7,896 bases of DNA from Actinomycetes bacterium (lineage in GTDB: Bacteria; Actinomycetota; Acidimicrobiia; Acidimicrobiales; Palsa-688): assembly GCA_021827225.1 (NCBI GenBank), contig JAKAXG010000182.1, positions 1 to 7,896 of the forward strand, given 5' to 3'. Numbering within the stretch: position 1 is the first letter of the stretch; every line of letters begins with the position of its first letter. Under the pieces are notes generated by a model, which was not told the DNA's origin, did no database searches, and worked only from the letters and a program-made list of their open reading frames with translations. Of the stretch, positions 1 to 5,170 are shown piece by piece. The translations under genes and the position numbers were made by a program.

Positions 1-1
1 C

Positions 2-826
2 TTCGTCCTGCCGGCCGCGCCCGGACCGCACGGCACCCAGGCGCTGGCCGTCAACACCCGCGACGGCGCGACCGTCTACCAGGTCGCCTACTCCCTGATC
101 ACGGTGAGGGACGGGGCGCCGGTCGACGAGACCAACAGCGCCTACGCCCTGGCCCGCTGCCGGCACTGCACCACCGTTGCGGTGTCGTTCCAGGTGGTCC
201 TGGTGGTCGGCCACAGCGACCGGGTGGGGCCCATCAACGCGGCGGGCACGCTCAACTACGACTGCCCCGCCTGCGACACCACGGCCGTCGCCGACCAGCT
301 GGTCGTGACCCTCACGTCCCAGCCCTCGAAGGCCCTGACCGCGGAGCTACAAGCCGACCTGCAGAGGCTGGACGCCATACGGCAGCTGGGCTCCGGAGCC
401 TCACCGGCCACAATCGCATCCGAGGTGGCCGCCGTGCAGAACCAGATCCAGGACCAGCTCGCCCGCAGCGGGCTGGTGAGCGGCACCCCATCCTCGAGCG
501 TGCACGCCACCACCGGGTCGACCACGACGGTGCCCCCGCCGGCGGGCGCCAGCCCCACCACCACCCCCGGCGCGGCGACGGGGGACGCCACCACCGGGAC
601 CGCTCCGCCGGCGTCGGGCAGCAGCTACACCTATCCGGGCTCGGCGGGTGGCGCCGCCGCCCCGGGGTCCACAGCCACCACGGTGCCCGCCGGTCAGTCC
701 ACCCCGTCCACCACCACCGCACCCGTGTCGACCACCGCCCCCTCCGCGGCCACCACCGGCTCGGGTACCGGGGCCACCGCCTCCACGACCACGACTACGA
801 CCACGACCGGCACCGGCGGCTCCTGA
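2..826 (+). CDS. Secreted/surface protein with two CxxC motifs and Thr/Pro-rich tail (5' partial)
   Basis: The reading frame is open from the left edge, so the N-terminus is missing and 274 residues are visible before TGA at 824-826. The first part is a compact domain with the pattern VNTRDGATVYQVAYSLITV and two CxxC pairs, CRHC (codons at 158-169) and CPAC (263-274). These could form disulfides outside the cell or bind a metal. A helical, Gln/Ala-rich stretch follows (about 330-470). The last 110 or so residues are low-complexity Thr/Ser/Pro/Gly/Ala ending in a run of Thr, typical of an extracellular linker or glycosylated tail. There is no C-terminal membrane anchor or sortase motif. From memory, the AYALA-C-x-x-C-TTVAVSFQVVLVVG segment resembles actinobacterial proteins often named 'putative peptide zinc metalloprotease', but no protease motif is visible here. 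The function is therefore open; an extracellular location is an inference. Confidence 0.8.
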   Translation, partial: FVLPAAPGPHGTQALAVNTRDGATVYQVAYSLITVRDGAPVDETNSAYALARCRHCTTVAVSFQVVLVVGHSDRVGPINAAGTLNYDCPACDTTAVADQLVVTLTSQPSKALTAELQADLQRLDAIRQLGSGASPATIASEVAAVQNQIQDQLARSGLVSGTPSSSVHATTGSTTTVPPPAGASPTTTPGAATGDATTGTAPPASGSSYTYPGSAGGAAAPGSTATTVPAGQSTPSTTTAPVSTTAPSAATTGSGTGATASTTTTTTTTGTGGS

Positions 827-846
827 ACGGCGCCGTCGCACCTCGG

Positions 847-866
847 CCGACCCGCCCACCGGTCGG
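847..866 (+). terminator. Weak hairpin after the CxxC protein gene
   Basis: CCGACC (847-852) and GGTCGG (861-866) are perfect inverted arms around an 8-base loop, and two G-T pairs could extend the stem. It lies 20 bases after the stop codon at 826. No T-run follows, so it is at best a T-less actinobacterial-type terminator. In DNA this GC-rich, such a stem can occur by chance. Confidence 0.25.
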
Positions 867-896
867 TTCGCCGGCCGCTGCGAACGGGCGGTCGAG

Positions 897-902
897 TAGT
901 CT
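897..902 (+). promoter_or_regulatory. Possible -10 element of the tRNA gene
   Basis: TAGTCT fits the actinobacterial TANNNT -10 pattern. It lies 32 bases before the mature tRNA 5' end, leaving room for a short processed leader. No convincing -35 hexamer is visible 16-18 bases upstream, so this is tentative. Confidence 0.3.
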
Positions 903-934
903 TGGTCGGCGTCTCCGCAGGCAGAGGCGTGCAC

Positions 935-1007
935 GGGCCTGTAGCTCAGCGGTCAGAGCAGGGGACTCATAATCCCTCGGTCGTGGGTTCGATCCCCACC
1001 GGGCCCA
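935..1007 (+). tRNA. tRNA with CAU anticodon, probably tRNA-Ile2 (lysidine type)
   Basis: A full cloverleaf folds. The acceptor stem pairs 935-941 with 1000-1006 (one G-U pair), the D arm follows GTAGCTCAG, and the anticodon stem is 961-965/973-977 with loop CTCATAA (anticodon CAT at 968-970). The T arm is 983-987/995-999 with loop TTCGATC, and A1007 is the discriminator. CCA is not encoded (ACCC follows). A CAU anticodon can be initiator Met, elongator Met or Ile2 read after TilS converts C34 to lysidine. The short D loop (AGCGGTCAGAGC), the G27-U43 pair at the top of the anticodon stem and the variable loop ending GGTC match the E. coli Ile2 pattern as I remember it (AGTGGTTAGAGC, GACTCATAATCGCT, TGGTC). 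The C-G-type first pair rules out a classical initiator. The tRNA assignment is secure; the Ile2 identity is moderately so, with elongator tRNA-Met the alternative. Confidence 0.95.
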
Positions 1008-1035
1008 CCCGGCACGGAACGCCGTTCGAAGCCGA

Positions 1036-1068
1036 ATTCAGGGCCAGTTCACCTGCAGTTCATTTTGA
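1036..1068 (+). promoter_or_regulatory. PHO-box-like 11-bp direct repeats (candidate PhoP site)
   Basis: Two adjacent 11-bp units, GTTCACCTGCA (1047-1057) and GTTCATTTTGA (1058-1068), fit the Streptomyces PHO-box unit as I recall it, G-(G/T)-TCA-Y-Y-Y-R-(G/C)-G, at about 10 of 11 and 9 of 11 positions. A weaker third unit in exact phase, ATTCAGGGCCA (1036-1046), keeps the TTCA core. The next gene is a phosphate-type MFS symporter, which is the expected kind of target for the phosphate-starvation regulator PhoP. A weakness is that the box ends 67 bases before the best -10 hexamer (1136-1141), further than usual for a class II activator site, so a nearer promoter may exist. Confidence 0.6.
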
Positions 1069-1135
1069 TGGGACTCTCGTGGCACCTGATTTTTAGCCAA
1101 GCGAACAAGAGCCGAACGGCCGGTGACGGCCTCTG

Positions 1136-1141
1136 TATGGT
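1136..1141 (+). promoter_or_regulatory. -10 hexamer predicting a leaderless start for the MFS gene
   Basis: TATGGT matches TANNNT and shares four of six bases with TATAAT. Exactly six bases separate it from the GTG at 1148, which places the expected transcription start on or next to the start codon. There is no good -35 hexamer (CGAACG at 17-base spacing), which would suit an activator-dependent promoter. Confidence 0.5.
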
Positions 1142-1147
1142 GGCCCC

Positions 1148-2662
1148 GTGAACCAACGCATGACGACGGGCGCGGCGGCCAGCGGCGAGACTCACAGCGA
1201 CGTTGCGGCGGACGGCGGTATCCCGGGGCGCACGGTGAGCCACATCCTCGACGAGGCCCCGACCAGCCGGTTCCACCGGCGGGCGGTGCTGATCTCGGGC
1301 ATGGGCTTCTTCACCGACGCCTACGACCTGTTCGTGATCGCGACCGTGGCCACCCTGGTCAAGTCGCAGTGGCACCTCGACGCCACCCAGACCAGCTGGG
1401 TGTCCGGCTCGGCGATCCTGGCGGCCTTCTTCGGCGCCCTGATCTTCGGTCGCATCGCCGACGTGCTCGGCCGCAAGGCGGTCTACACCGTCGTCGCCGC
1501 CATCATGATCCTCGGGGCGTTGGCCTCGGCCCTGTCGCCGAACTTCATCTTCCTGGTGGTCGCCCGCTTCGTGCTGGGCCTCGGGGTCGGCGGCGACTAC
1601 CCGGTGTCCGCCGTGCTGATGAGCGAGTACTCGAACCGCAAGGACCGGGGTCGGCTGGTGGGCCTGGTGTTCTCCATGCAGGCGGCCGGCCTGATCGTCG
1701 GCCCGCTGGTCGCCCTGATCCTCCTGGCCTCGGGCCTCGACCACGGGACGACGTGGCGGATCCTGCTGGGCCTCGGCGCCGTGCCGGCCGCCGCCGTCGT
1801 CTACCTCCGGGCCAAGATGCCCGAGTCGCCGCGGTTCCAGGCCCAGGTCCAGGGCCGGGCGGCCAACGCCGCCCGCGAGCTGCACGTCTTCGCCGAGGGG
1901 GCGGTGGCGGCCGCCGACGCCGCCGACGACGGGGCCGGGCACATGGGGCTGGCCCAGTTCCTGCGCAGCCGCCGGATGGTGAAGCTCTTGGTCGGCACGG
2001 CGGGGTCGTGGTTCCTGTTCGACTACGCCTACTACGGCAACACCCTGTCGCTGCCCACCATCTTGAAAGACGTCTCGCCCCACGCCGGGGTGGAGCTCAA
2101 GCTGCTGTGGAGCCTCGGGCTGTTCGTGGTCTTCGCCCTCCCCGGCTACCTGCTGGCGGTGGCCCGGATGGACCGGGTCGGTCACCGCCGCCTGCAGTTC
2201 ATCGGCTTCGCGGTGATGGCCGCCTGCTTCATCGTGCTCGGCGCCTTCGCCGGCCTGACGACCTCGGTCGGGGCGTTCCTGGCCATCTTCGGGGTCAGCT
2301 ACCTGTTCACCGAGTTCGGCCCGAACACCACCACGTTCGTCCTGCCGTCCGAGGTGTTCCCGGTGAACATGCGCACCACCGGCCACGGCGTGGCCGCCGG
2401 GGTCGGCAAGCTGGGGGCGTTCATCGGGGTGTTCCTCGTCCCCCACCTGCAGAGCAGCGTGGGGCTGCGGGGCATGCTGCTGGTCGCCGGCGGGGCCGCC
2501 ATCCTCGGCTTCCTGCTCACCGCACTCCTGCCCGAACCGGCCCGCCGCACCCTCGAAGAGGTGTCGGGCCAGGACACCGGCCGGCTGATCCTCCTGCAGT
2601 CCCACGACCGGGCGGAGGGGGAGCCCGGCGCCATGCCGGGCCGCAGCGCGCTGTCGGCCTGA
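1148..2662 (+). CDS. MFS transporter, phosphate:H+ symporter (PHS/Pho84) type
   Basis: This 504-residue membrane protein of the major facilitator superfamily probably imports inorganic phosphate with protons. After a roughly 45-residue polar N-terminus come GMGFFTDAYDLF (51-62), the MFS loop motif GRIADVLGRK (101-110) and the family signature GVGGDYPVS (146-154). A charged loop (about 225-275) lies between the two six-helix halves. Residues equivalent to those that hold phosphate in the fungal PiPT structure, as I recall it, are all present: Y151, Q178, W288, D292, Y296 and N393, plus D150. The length suits the family. The GTG at 1148 is chosen because the -10 hexamer sits six bases upstream and there is no Shine-Dalgarno sequence; an in-frame ATG at 1160 would remove only four residues. 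The PHO-like box upstream supports phosphate as substrate. The main alternative is a relative carrying another anion or organic acid. Confidence 0.88.
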   Translation: MNQRMTTGAAASGETHSDVAADGGIPGRTVSHILDEAPTSRFHRRAVLISGMGFFTDAYDLFVIATVATLVKSQWHLDATQTSWVSGSAILAAFFGALIFGRIADVLGRKAVYTVVAAIMILGALASALSPNFIFLVVARFVLGLGVGGDYPVSAVLMSEYSNRKDRGRLVGLVFSMQAAGLIVGPLVALILLASGLDHGTTWRILLGLGAVPAAAVVYLRAKMPESPRFQAQVQGRAANAARELHVFAEGAVAAADAADDGAGHMGLAQFLRSRRMVKLLVGTAGSWFLFDYAYYGNTLSLPTILKDVSPHAGVELKLLWSLGLFVVFALPGYLLAVARMDRVGHRRLQFIGFAVMAACFIVLGAFAGLTTSVGAFLAIFGVSYLFTEFGPNTTTFVLPSEVFPVNMRTTGHGVAAGVGKLGAFIGVFLVPHLQSSVGLRGMLLVAGGAAILGFLLTALLPEPARRTLEEVSGQDTGRLILLQSHDRAEGEPGAMPGRSALSA

Positions 2663-2677
2663 CGGACCGCTACCGGA

Positions 2678-2827
2678 TCAGCGCTGGCTTCTCAGCCATT
2701 CGGCGGCCTCTTCGGCCAGTCCCCGAGGCGTCTGAGAGGTGACCCCCGGTTGCCGGCTGAGCCGGTGGAAGACGAAGAGGACGACGGCGATGACCATGAA
2801 GCCGACGGCGACGTAGATGATCCCCAC
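2678..2827 (-). CDS. Small single-pass membrane protein, 49 residues
   Basis: A short minus-strand frame runs from GTG (2827-2825) to TGA (2680-2678). The protein has a hydrophobic helix right at its N-terminus, IIYVAVGFMVIAVVLFVF (residues 3-20). A basic turn (HRLSR, 21-25) and a polar tail follow, ending in an amphipathic segment, GLAEEAAEWLRSQR (36-49). By the positive-inside rule the tail should face the cytoplasm. An in-frame TAG just upstream leaves this GTG, or an internal ATG at residue 11, as the only starts. Support comes from the G/C third positions through the helix and from a good promoter: TTGGCC, 17 bases, TAGTGT, then six bases to the GTG, implying a leaderless mRNA. It converges on the MFS gene with a 15-base gap and diverges from the MmcQ/YjbR gene. 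I do not recognise a family. A regulatory or scaffold role beside a membrane protein is possible but not shown. Confidence 0.65.
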   Translation of the reverse strand: MGIIYVAVGFMVIAVVLFVFHRLSRQPGVTSQTPRGLAEEAAEWLRSQR

Positions 2828-2833
2828 AGCTCC

Positions 2834-2862
2834 ACACTAGAAGCGGTGGCCGACTAGGCCAA
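2834..2862 (-). promoter_or_regulatory. Promoter of the small membrane protein gene
   Basis: On the minus strand, TTGGCC (2862-2857) is a four-of-six match to TTGACA. It is followed after a 17-base spacer by TAGTGT (2839-2834), a TANNNT -10. Six bases then lead to the GTG at 2827. This is the most complete promoter in the window. Confidence 0.55.
2847..2861. promoter_or_regulatory. Inverted repeat at the centre of the divergent promoter pair
   Basis: TGGCC (2847-2851) and GGCCA (2857-2861) are inverted arms around GACTA. The centre, 2854, is midway between the two divergent GTG starts at 2827 and 2882. Each arm overlaps the -35 position of the promoter on that side. The symmetry would suit an operator read by a dimer, or it may simply reflect two similar -35 elements facing apart. 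The arms are short and GC-rich, so chance is not excluded. Confidence 0.3.
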
Positions 2863-2869
2863 CTGTGGT

Positions 2870-2875
2870 TACGCT
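2870..2875 (+). promoter_or_regulatory. -10 hexamer predicting a leaderless start for the MmcQ/YjbR gene
   Basis: TACGCT fits TANNNT and lies exactly six bases before the GTG at 2882. A weak -35 (GTGGCC at 18-base or TGGCCG at 17-base spacing) overlaps the central inverted repeat. There is no Shine-Dalgarno sequence. Confidence 0.45.
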
Positions 2876-2881
2876 GCCACC

Positions 2882-3238
2882 GTGGCCGCGACCGACCTGG
2901 AGGAGCGGGTCCGGTCCATCTGCCTGGCGTTTCCGGGGGCCAGCGAGCGGCTGAGCCACGGGGCGCCATCGTTCTTCGCCGGCCGGCAGTTCGTGATGCT
3001 GTGGCCGGCCGGCCACCACGACCGCGACTTCCCCCACCTGTGGTGCGCGGCGCCGCCCGGGGCGCAGGCCGAGCTGACGGCGACCGAGCCGGACCGCTTC
3101 TTCCGGCCCCCGTATGTGGGGTCCCGGGGGTGGATCGGTCTGCGCCTGGACGGGGAGGTCGACTGGGACGAGGTCCAGGCGGTGTGCCAGGACGCCTACC
3201 GCACCGTCGCCCCCAGGAGGTTCAGCGCCGGCCTGTGA
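2882..3238 (+). CDS. MmcQ/YjbR family protein
   Basis: This 118-residue soluble protein has the usual size and landmarks of the MmcQ/YjbR family. These are an N-terminal helix with a CLAFPGA-type turn (14-20), HGAPSFF (26-32) followed by a hydrophobic strand, and the diagnostic FFRPPYVGSRGWIGLRLD block (73-90). DWDEV (94-98) opens the last helix, which leads to a basic C-terminus. The fold has been compared with DNA-binding or chaperone-like modules and many members are labelled 'DNA-binding protein', but a biochemical role is not established. The GTG at 2882 is preferred because it starts just before the conserved helix and has a -10 hexamer six bases upstream. The gene is probably transcribed alone: a perfect hairpin follows its stop, and the helicase gene has its own -10. 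Confidence 0.82.
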   Translation: MAATDLEERVRSICLAFPGASERLSHGAPSFFAGRQFVMLWPAGHHDRDFPHLWCAAPPGAQAELTATEPDRFFRPPYVGSRGWIGLRLDGEVDWDEVQAVCQDAYRTVAPRRFSAGL

Positions 3239-3245
3239 AGCCGGC

Positions 3246-3263
3246 AGGGGGCCTCCGCCCCCT
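3246..3263 (+). terminator. Perfect GC hairpin after the MmcQ/YjbR gene, overlapping the helicase promoter
   Basis: AGGGGGC (3246-3252) and GCCCCCT (3257-3263) form a perfect 7-bp stem with a CTCC loop, starting eight bases after the stop at 3238. No T-run follows, so termination would be of the T-less kind. The last base of the stem is also the first T of the TACAAT -10 of the next gene, so the same element could act as an operator. Confidence 0.4.
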
Positions 3264-3268
3264 ACAAT
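3263..3268 (+). promoter_or_regulatory. -10 hexamer of the DEAD-box helicase gene
   Basis: TACAAT is five of six to the consensus TATAAT. The expected transcription start is near 3275, giving a leader of about 50 bases. No clear -35 is seen at 16-18 bases; that stretch is occupied by the preceding hairpin. Confidence 0.5.
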
Positions 3269-3282
3269 GCGAGACCCCCTCT

Positions 3283-3301
3283 CCCGCGGCAGCGCCGCGG
3301 G
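3283..3301 (+). promoter_or_regulatory. Hairpin in the 5' leader of the helicase mRNA
   Basis: CCCGCGGC (3283-3290) and GCCGCGGG (3294-3301) are perfect 8-bp arms with an AGC triloop. They lie between the predicted transcription start (about 3275) and the ribosome-binding site at 3313-3318. The stem would be very stable in RNA. It does not cover the Shine-Dalgarno sequence and has no T-run, so it could protect the 5' end, form a binding site for the helicase itself, or affect ribosome loading. Confidence 0.4.
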
Positions 3302-3312
3302 CCCCTTCCCGC

Positions 3313-3318
3313 AGGAGA
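3313..3318 (+). promoter_or_regulatory. Ribosome-binding site that fixes the helicase start
   Basis: AGGAGA ends eight bases before the GTG at 3327. This decides the start: the frame stays open upstream to an ATG at 3114, but that would overlap the MmcQ/YjbR gene by 125 bases and add residues unlike any helicase. Confidence 0.75.
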
Positions 3319-3326
3319 CGTCAGCT

Positions 3327-5039
3327 GTGACCGACAGCACCGACGATCGGGCGGTCACCTTCACCGACCTCGATCTACGACCCGAGCTGCTCAGCGCCCT
3401 GACCGCGCTGGGCTACGAGGAACCCACCCCCATACAGCTGGCCGCCATACCGTCGGTGCTGGCCGGGCGGGACGTGCTCGGCCAGGCCGCCACAGGCACC
3501 GGCAAGACCGCCGCCTTCGCCCTGCCCGTCCTTCAACGCCTGCCCGCCGGCCGGCGGGGGCCCCGGCCGGCGGCGCTGATCCTCGTGCCCACCCGCGAGC
3601 TCGCCATGCAGGTGTCGGAGGCGGTGCACCGCTACGGCCGGGAACTGCAGGTCAGGGTGCTGCCGATCTACGGGGGCCAGCCCATCGGCCGCCAGCTGCG
3701 GGCGCTCGACGCCGGCGTCGACGTGGTGGTGGCCACCCCCGGCCGGGCGCTGGACCATCTCAACCGGGGCACGCTCCAGCTGGACCAGCTGGAAATCATG
3801 GTGCTCGACGAGGCCGACGAGATGCTCGACATGGGCTTCGCCGAGGACCTCGAGGCGATCTTCGCCGAGACGCCGGAGGAGCACCAGACGGTGCTGTTCT
3901 CGGCCACCATGCCCACCCGCATCGAGTCCATCGCCAGGCGCCATCTCCGCGATCCCGAGCGCATCCGGGTGAGCGAGCAGGCGCCGGCGGAGGGCGAGGA
4001 GCCCAGGGTCCGCCACAGCGCCTACGTCGTGCAGCGGGCCCACAAGGCGGCGGCGCTCGGGCGGGTGCTCGACACCGAGACCCCGACCGCCGCGCTCGTG
4101 TTCTGCCGCACCCGGGAGGTGGTCGACAACCTGACCGAGACCCTCAACGGCCGGGGCTACCGGGCCGAAGCCCTCCACGGCGGCATGAGCCAGGAGCAGC
4201 GGGACCGGGTCATGGGCCGCCTCCGCGGCGGTACCGCCGACCTGCTGGTGGCGACCGACGTAGCCGCCCGCGGGCTCGACATCGACCTTTTGTCCCACGT
4301 GGTCAACTACGACGTGCCGTCCTCGGTGGAGTCCTACGTGCACCGGATGGGCCGGGTGGGGCGGGCCGGGCGCGAAGGGGTGGCCATCACCCTGGCCGAG
4401 CCGCGGGAGCACCGGATGCTGAAGACCATCGAGCGGGTCACCAAGCGGCGCATAACCATCGAGAAGGTCCCGACGGTCGCCGACCTGCAGGCCCGCCGCC
4501 TGGAGCTGACCCGGGCGGCGTTGCGGGAGACGCTGCTCGAGGACGACCTGGACCGTTTCCGGGTGGTCGTGGAGTCCCTCGCCGAGGAGTTCGACCCCCT
4601 GGACGTGGCGGTGGCCGCCGTCAAGCTGGCCCACGCCGCAGGCAGCGGTGCCGACACCGACGAGGAGGACATCCCCGAGGTGTCGCTCACCGGGCCGCCG
4701 GGCAGCGGTTCCCGGCGGGGCCCCGACCGGGCCGGGCCGGGCCGCGCCGGCGGGGACGGGGCGGGACGGCCTTCGGGGCGCGACGCGGGAGGCCGGGCCG
4801 GGGAGACCACCCGGCTCTACCTGAGCGTCGGCCGCGACGCCGGGGTCCGCCCCCAGGACCTGGTGGGGGCCATAACCGGGGAGACCAGCCTCAGCGGCCG
4901 CCAGATCGGGGCCATAGAGATCGCCCAACGGTTTTCCCTGGTGGAGGTGCCGGCGGGGGCCGCCGAGGAGGTCATCTCCGCTCTGCGGGGCAGCAAGATC
5001 CGCGGCCGGCGGGCCACCGTCCGCCGCGAGCGCTACTGA
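3327..5039 (+). CDS. deaD: DEAD-box ATP-dependent RNA helicase (DeaD/CsdA-DbpA type)
   Basis: This 570-residue cytoplasmic helicase unwinds RNA duplexes using ATP. In bacteria this type acts in ribosome assembly, mRNA turnover and cold adaptation. All core motifs are intact. They are the Q motif ending TPIQ (34-37), motif I ATGTGKT (55-61), Ia PTREL (88-92), Ib TPGR (137-140), II DEAD (161-164), III SAT (192-194), V ATDVAARGLDI (309-319) and VI HRMGRVGRAGR (339-349). A DeaD-like helical region (about 380-440) follows, then an Arg/Gly-rich, probably disordered linker (about 455-493). The C-terminus, from RLYLSVGRDAGVRPQDLVG (496-514) to the end, is a DbpA-type RNA-binding (RRM-like) domain. 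In DbpA that domain recognises a 23S rRNA hairpin; here the RNA target is unknown. The gene has its own -10, a hairpin-bearing leader and a good Shine-Dalgarno sequence. The VOC gene converges on it across a tandem repeat. Confidence 0.95.
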   Translation: MTDSTDDRAVTFTDLDLRPELLSALTALGYEEPTPIQLAAIPSVLAGRDVLGQAATGTGKTAAFALPVLQRLPAGRRGPRPAALILVPTRELAMQVSEAVHRYGRELQVRVLPIYGGQPIGRQLRALDAGVDVVVATPGRALDHLNRGTLQLDQLEIMVLDEADEMLDMGFAEDLEAIFAETPEEHQTVLFSATMPTRIESIARRHLRDPERIRVSEQAPAEGEEPRVRHSAYVVQRAHKAAALGRVLDTETPTAALVFCRTREVVDNLTETLNGRGYRAEALHGGMSQEQRDRVMGRLRGGTADLLVATDVAARGLDIDLLSHVVNYDVPSSVESYVHRMGRVGRAGREGVAITLAEPREHRMLKTIERVTKRRITIEKVPTVADLQARRLELTRAALRETLLEDDLDRFRVVVESLAEEFDPLDVAVAAVKLAHAAGSGADTDEEDIPEVSLTGPPGSGSRRGPDRAGPGRAGGDGAGRPSGRDAGGRAGETTRLYLSVGRDAGVRPQDLVGAITGETSLSGRQIGAIEIAQRFSLVEVPAGAAEEVISALRGSKIRGRRATVRRERY

Positions 5040-5045
5040 GCCGCC

Positions 5046-5066
5046 CGGTCCGCGCTGAGCGGACCG
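5046..5066 (+). terminator. Hairpin just after the helicase gene
   Basis: CGGTCCGC (5046-5053) and GCGGACCG (5059-5066) form a perfect 8-bp stem with a GCTGA loop, beginning six bases after the stop at 5039. There is no T-run. The position between convergent genes favours a T-less terminator. The right arm is part of the first tandem repeat unit. Confidence 0.45.
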
Positions 5067-5170
5067 CGCGGGTCAGGGTTGACCGGGCCGCCGGGTCAGG
5101 GTTGAGCGGACCGCGCGGGTCGGGGTTGACCGGGCCGCGCGGGTCAGGGTTGACCGGGCCGCCGGGTCAG
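5053..5170. repeat. Tandem array of about five 23/24-bp units
   Basis: Five consecutive units run 5053-5076, 5077-5099, 5100-5123, 5124-5147 and 5148-5170. Units 2-5 begin GGTTGA and end CGGGTCAG or CGGGTCGG; unit 1 diverges at its first bases. Two sub-types occur, differing at the middle (CCGGGCCGC or GCGGACCGC), and units 2 and 5 lack one base. Unit junctions make a small palindrome, GGTCAGGGTTGACC, exact at 5071-5084 and 5142-5155. The array fills the convergent gap after the helicase gene and its last unit contains the VOC stop codon. The direct adjacency without spacers excludes CRISPR. Confidence 0.85.

Noticed and set aside
401..934. Gly/Arg-rich 177-residue minus-strand frame
   Set aside because: It is antisense to the Thr/Pro low-complexity tail; its Gly/Arg runs are just the complement of ACC/GCC codons.
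987..1010. tRNA 3' end as an integration site for a mobile element
   Set aside because: I saw no second copy of the tRNA 3' end in the window and no integrase or phage-like gene.
1049..2605. 518-residue minus-strand open frame antisense to the MFS gene
   Set aside because: Its composition (His/Gln/Gly/Asp/Arg-rich, no hydrophobic core) is the usual mirror of a GC-rich gene, and the plus strand encodes a clear transporter.
1123..2742. 539-residue plus-strand open frame over the MFS gene in another frame
   Set aside because: It is Arg/Pro/Gly-rich without domain motifs, whereas the frame starting at 1148 has every family signature.
3114..3326. Upstream extension of the helicase to an ATG at 3114
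   Set aside because: It would overlap the MmcQ/YjbR gene and add low-complexity residues; AGGAGA before the GTG at 3327 explains the start.
3375..4928. 517-residue minus-strand open frame antisense to the helicase
   Set aside because: It is a GC-driven shadow; the plus strand carries all the DEAD-box motifs in order.
5053..5170. CRISPR array
   Set aside because: The units are directly adjacent with no unique spacers, and no cas genes are near.
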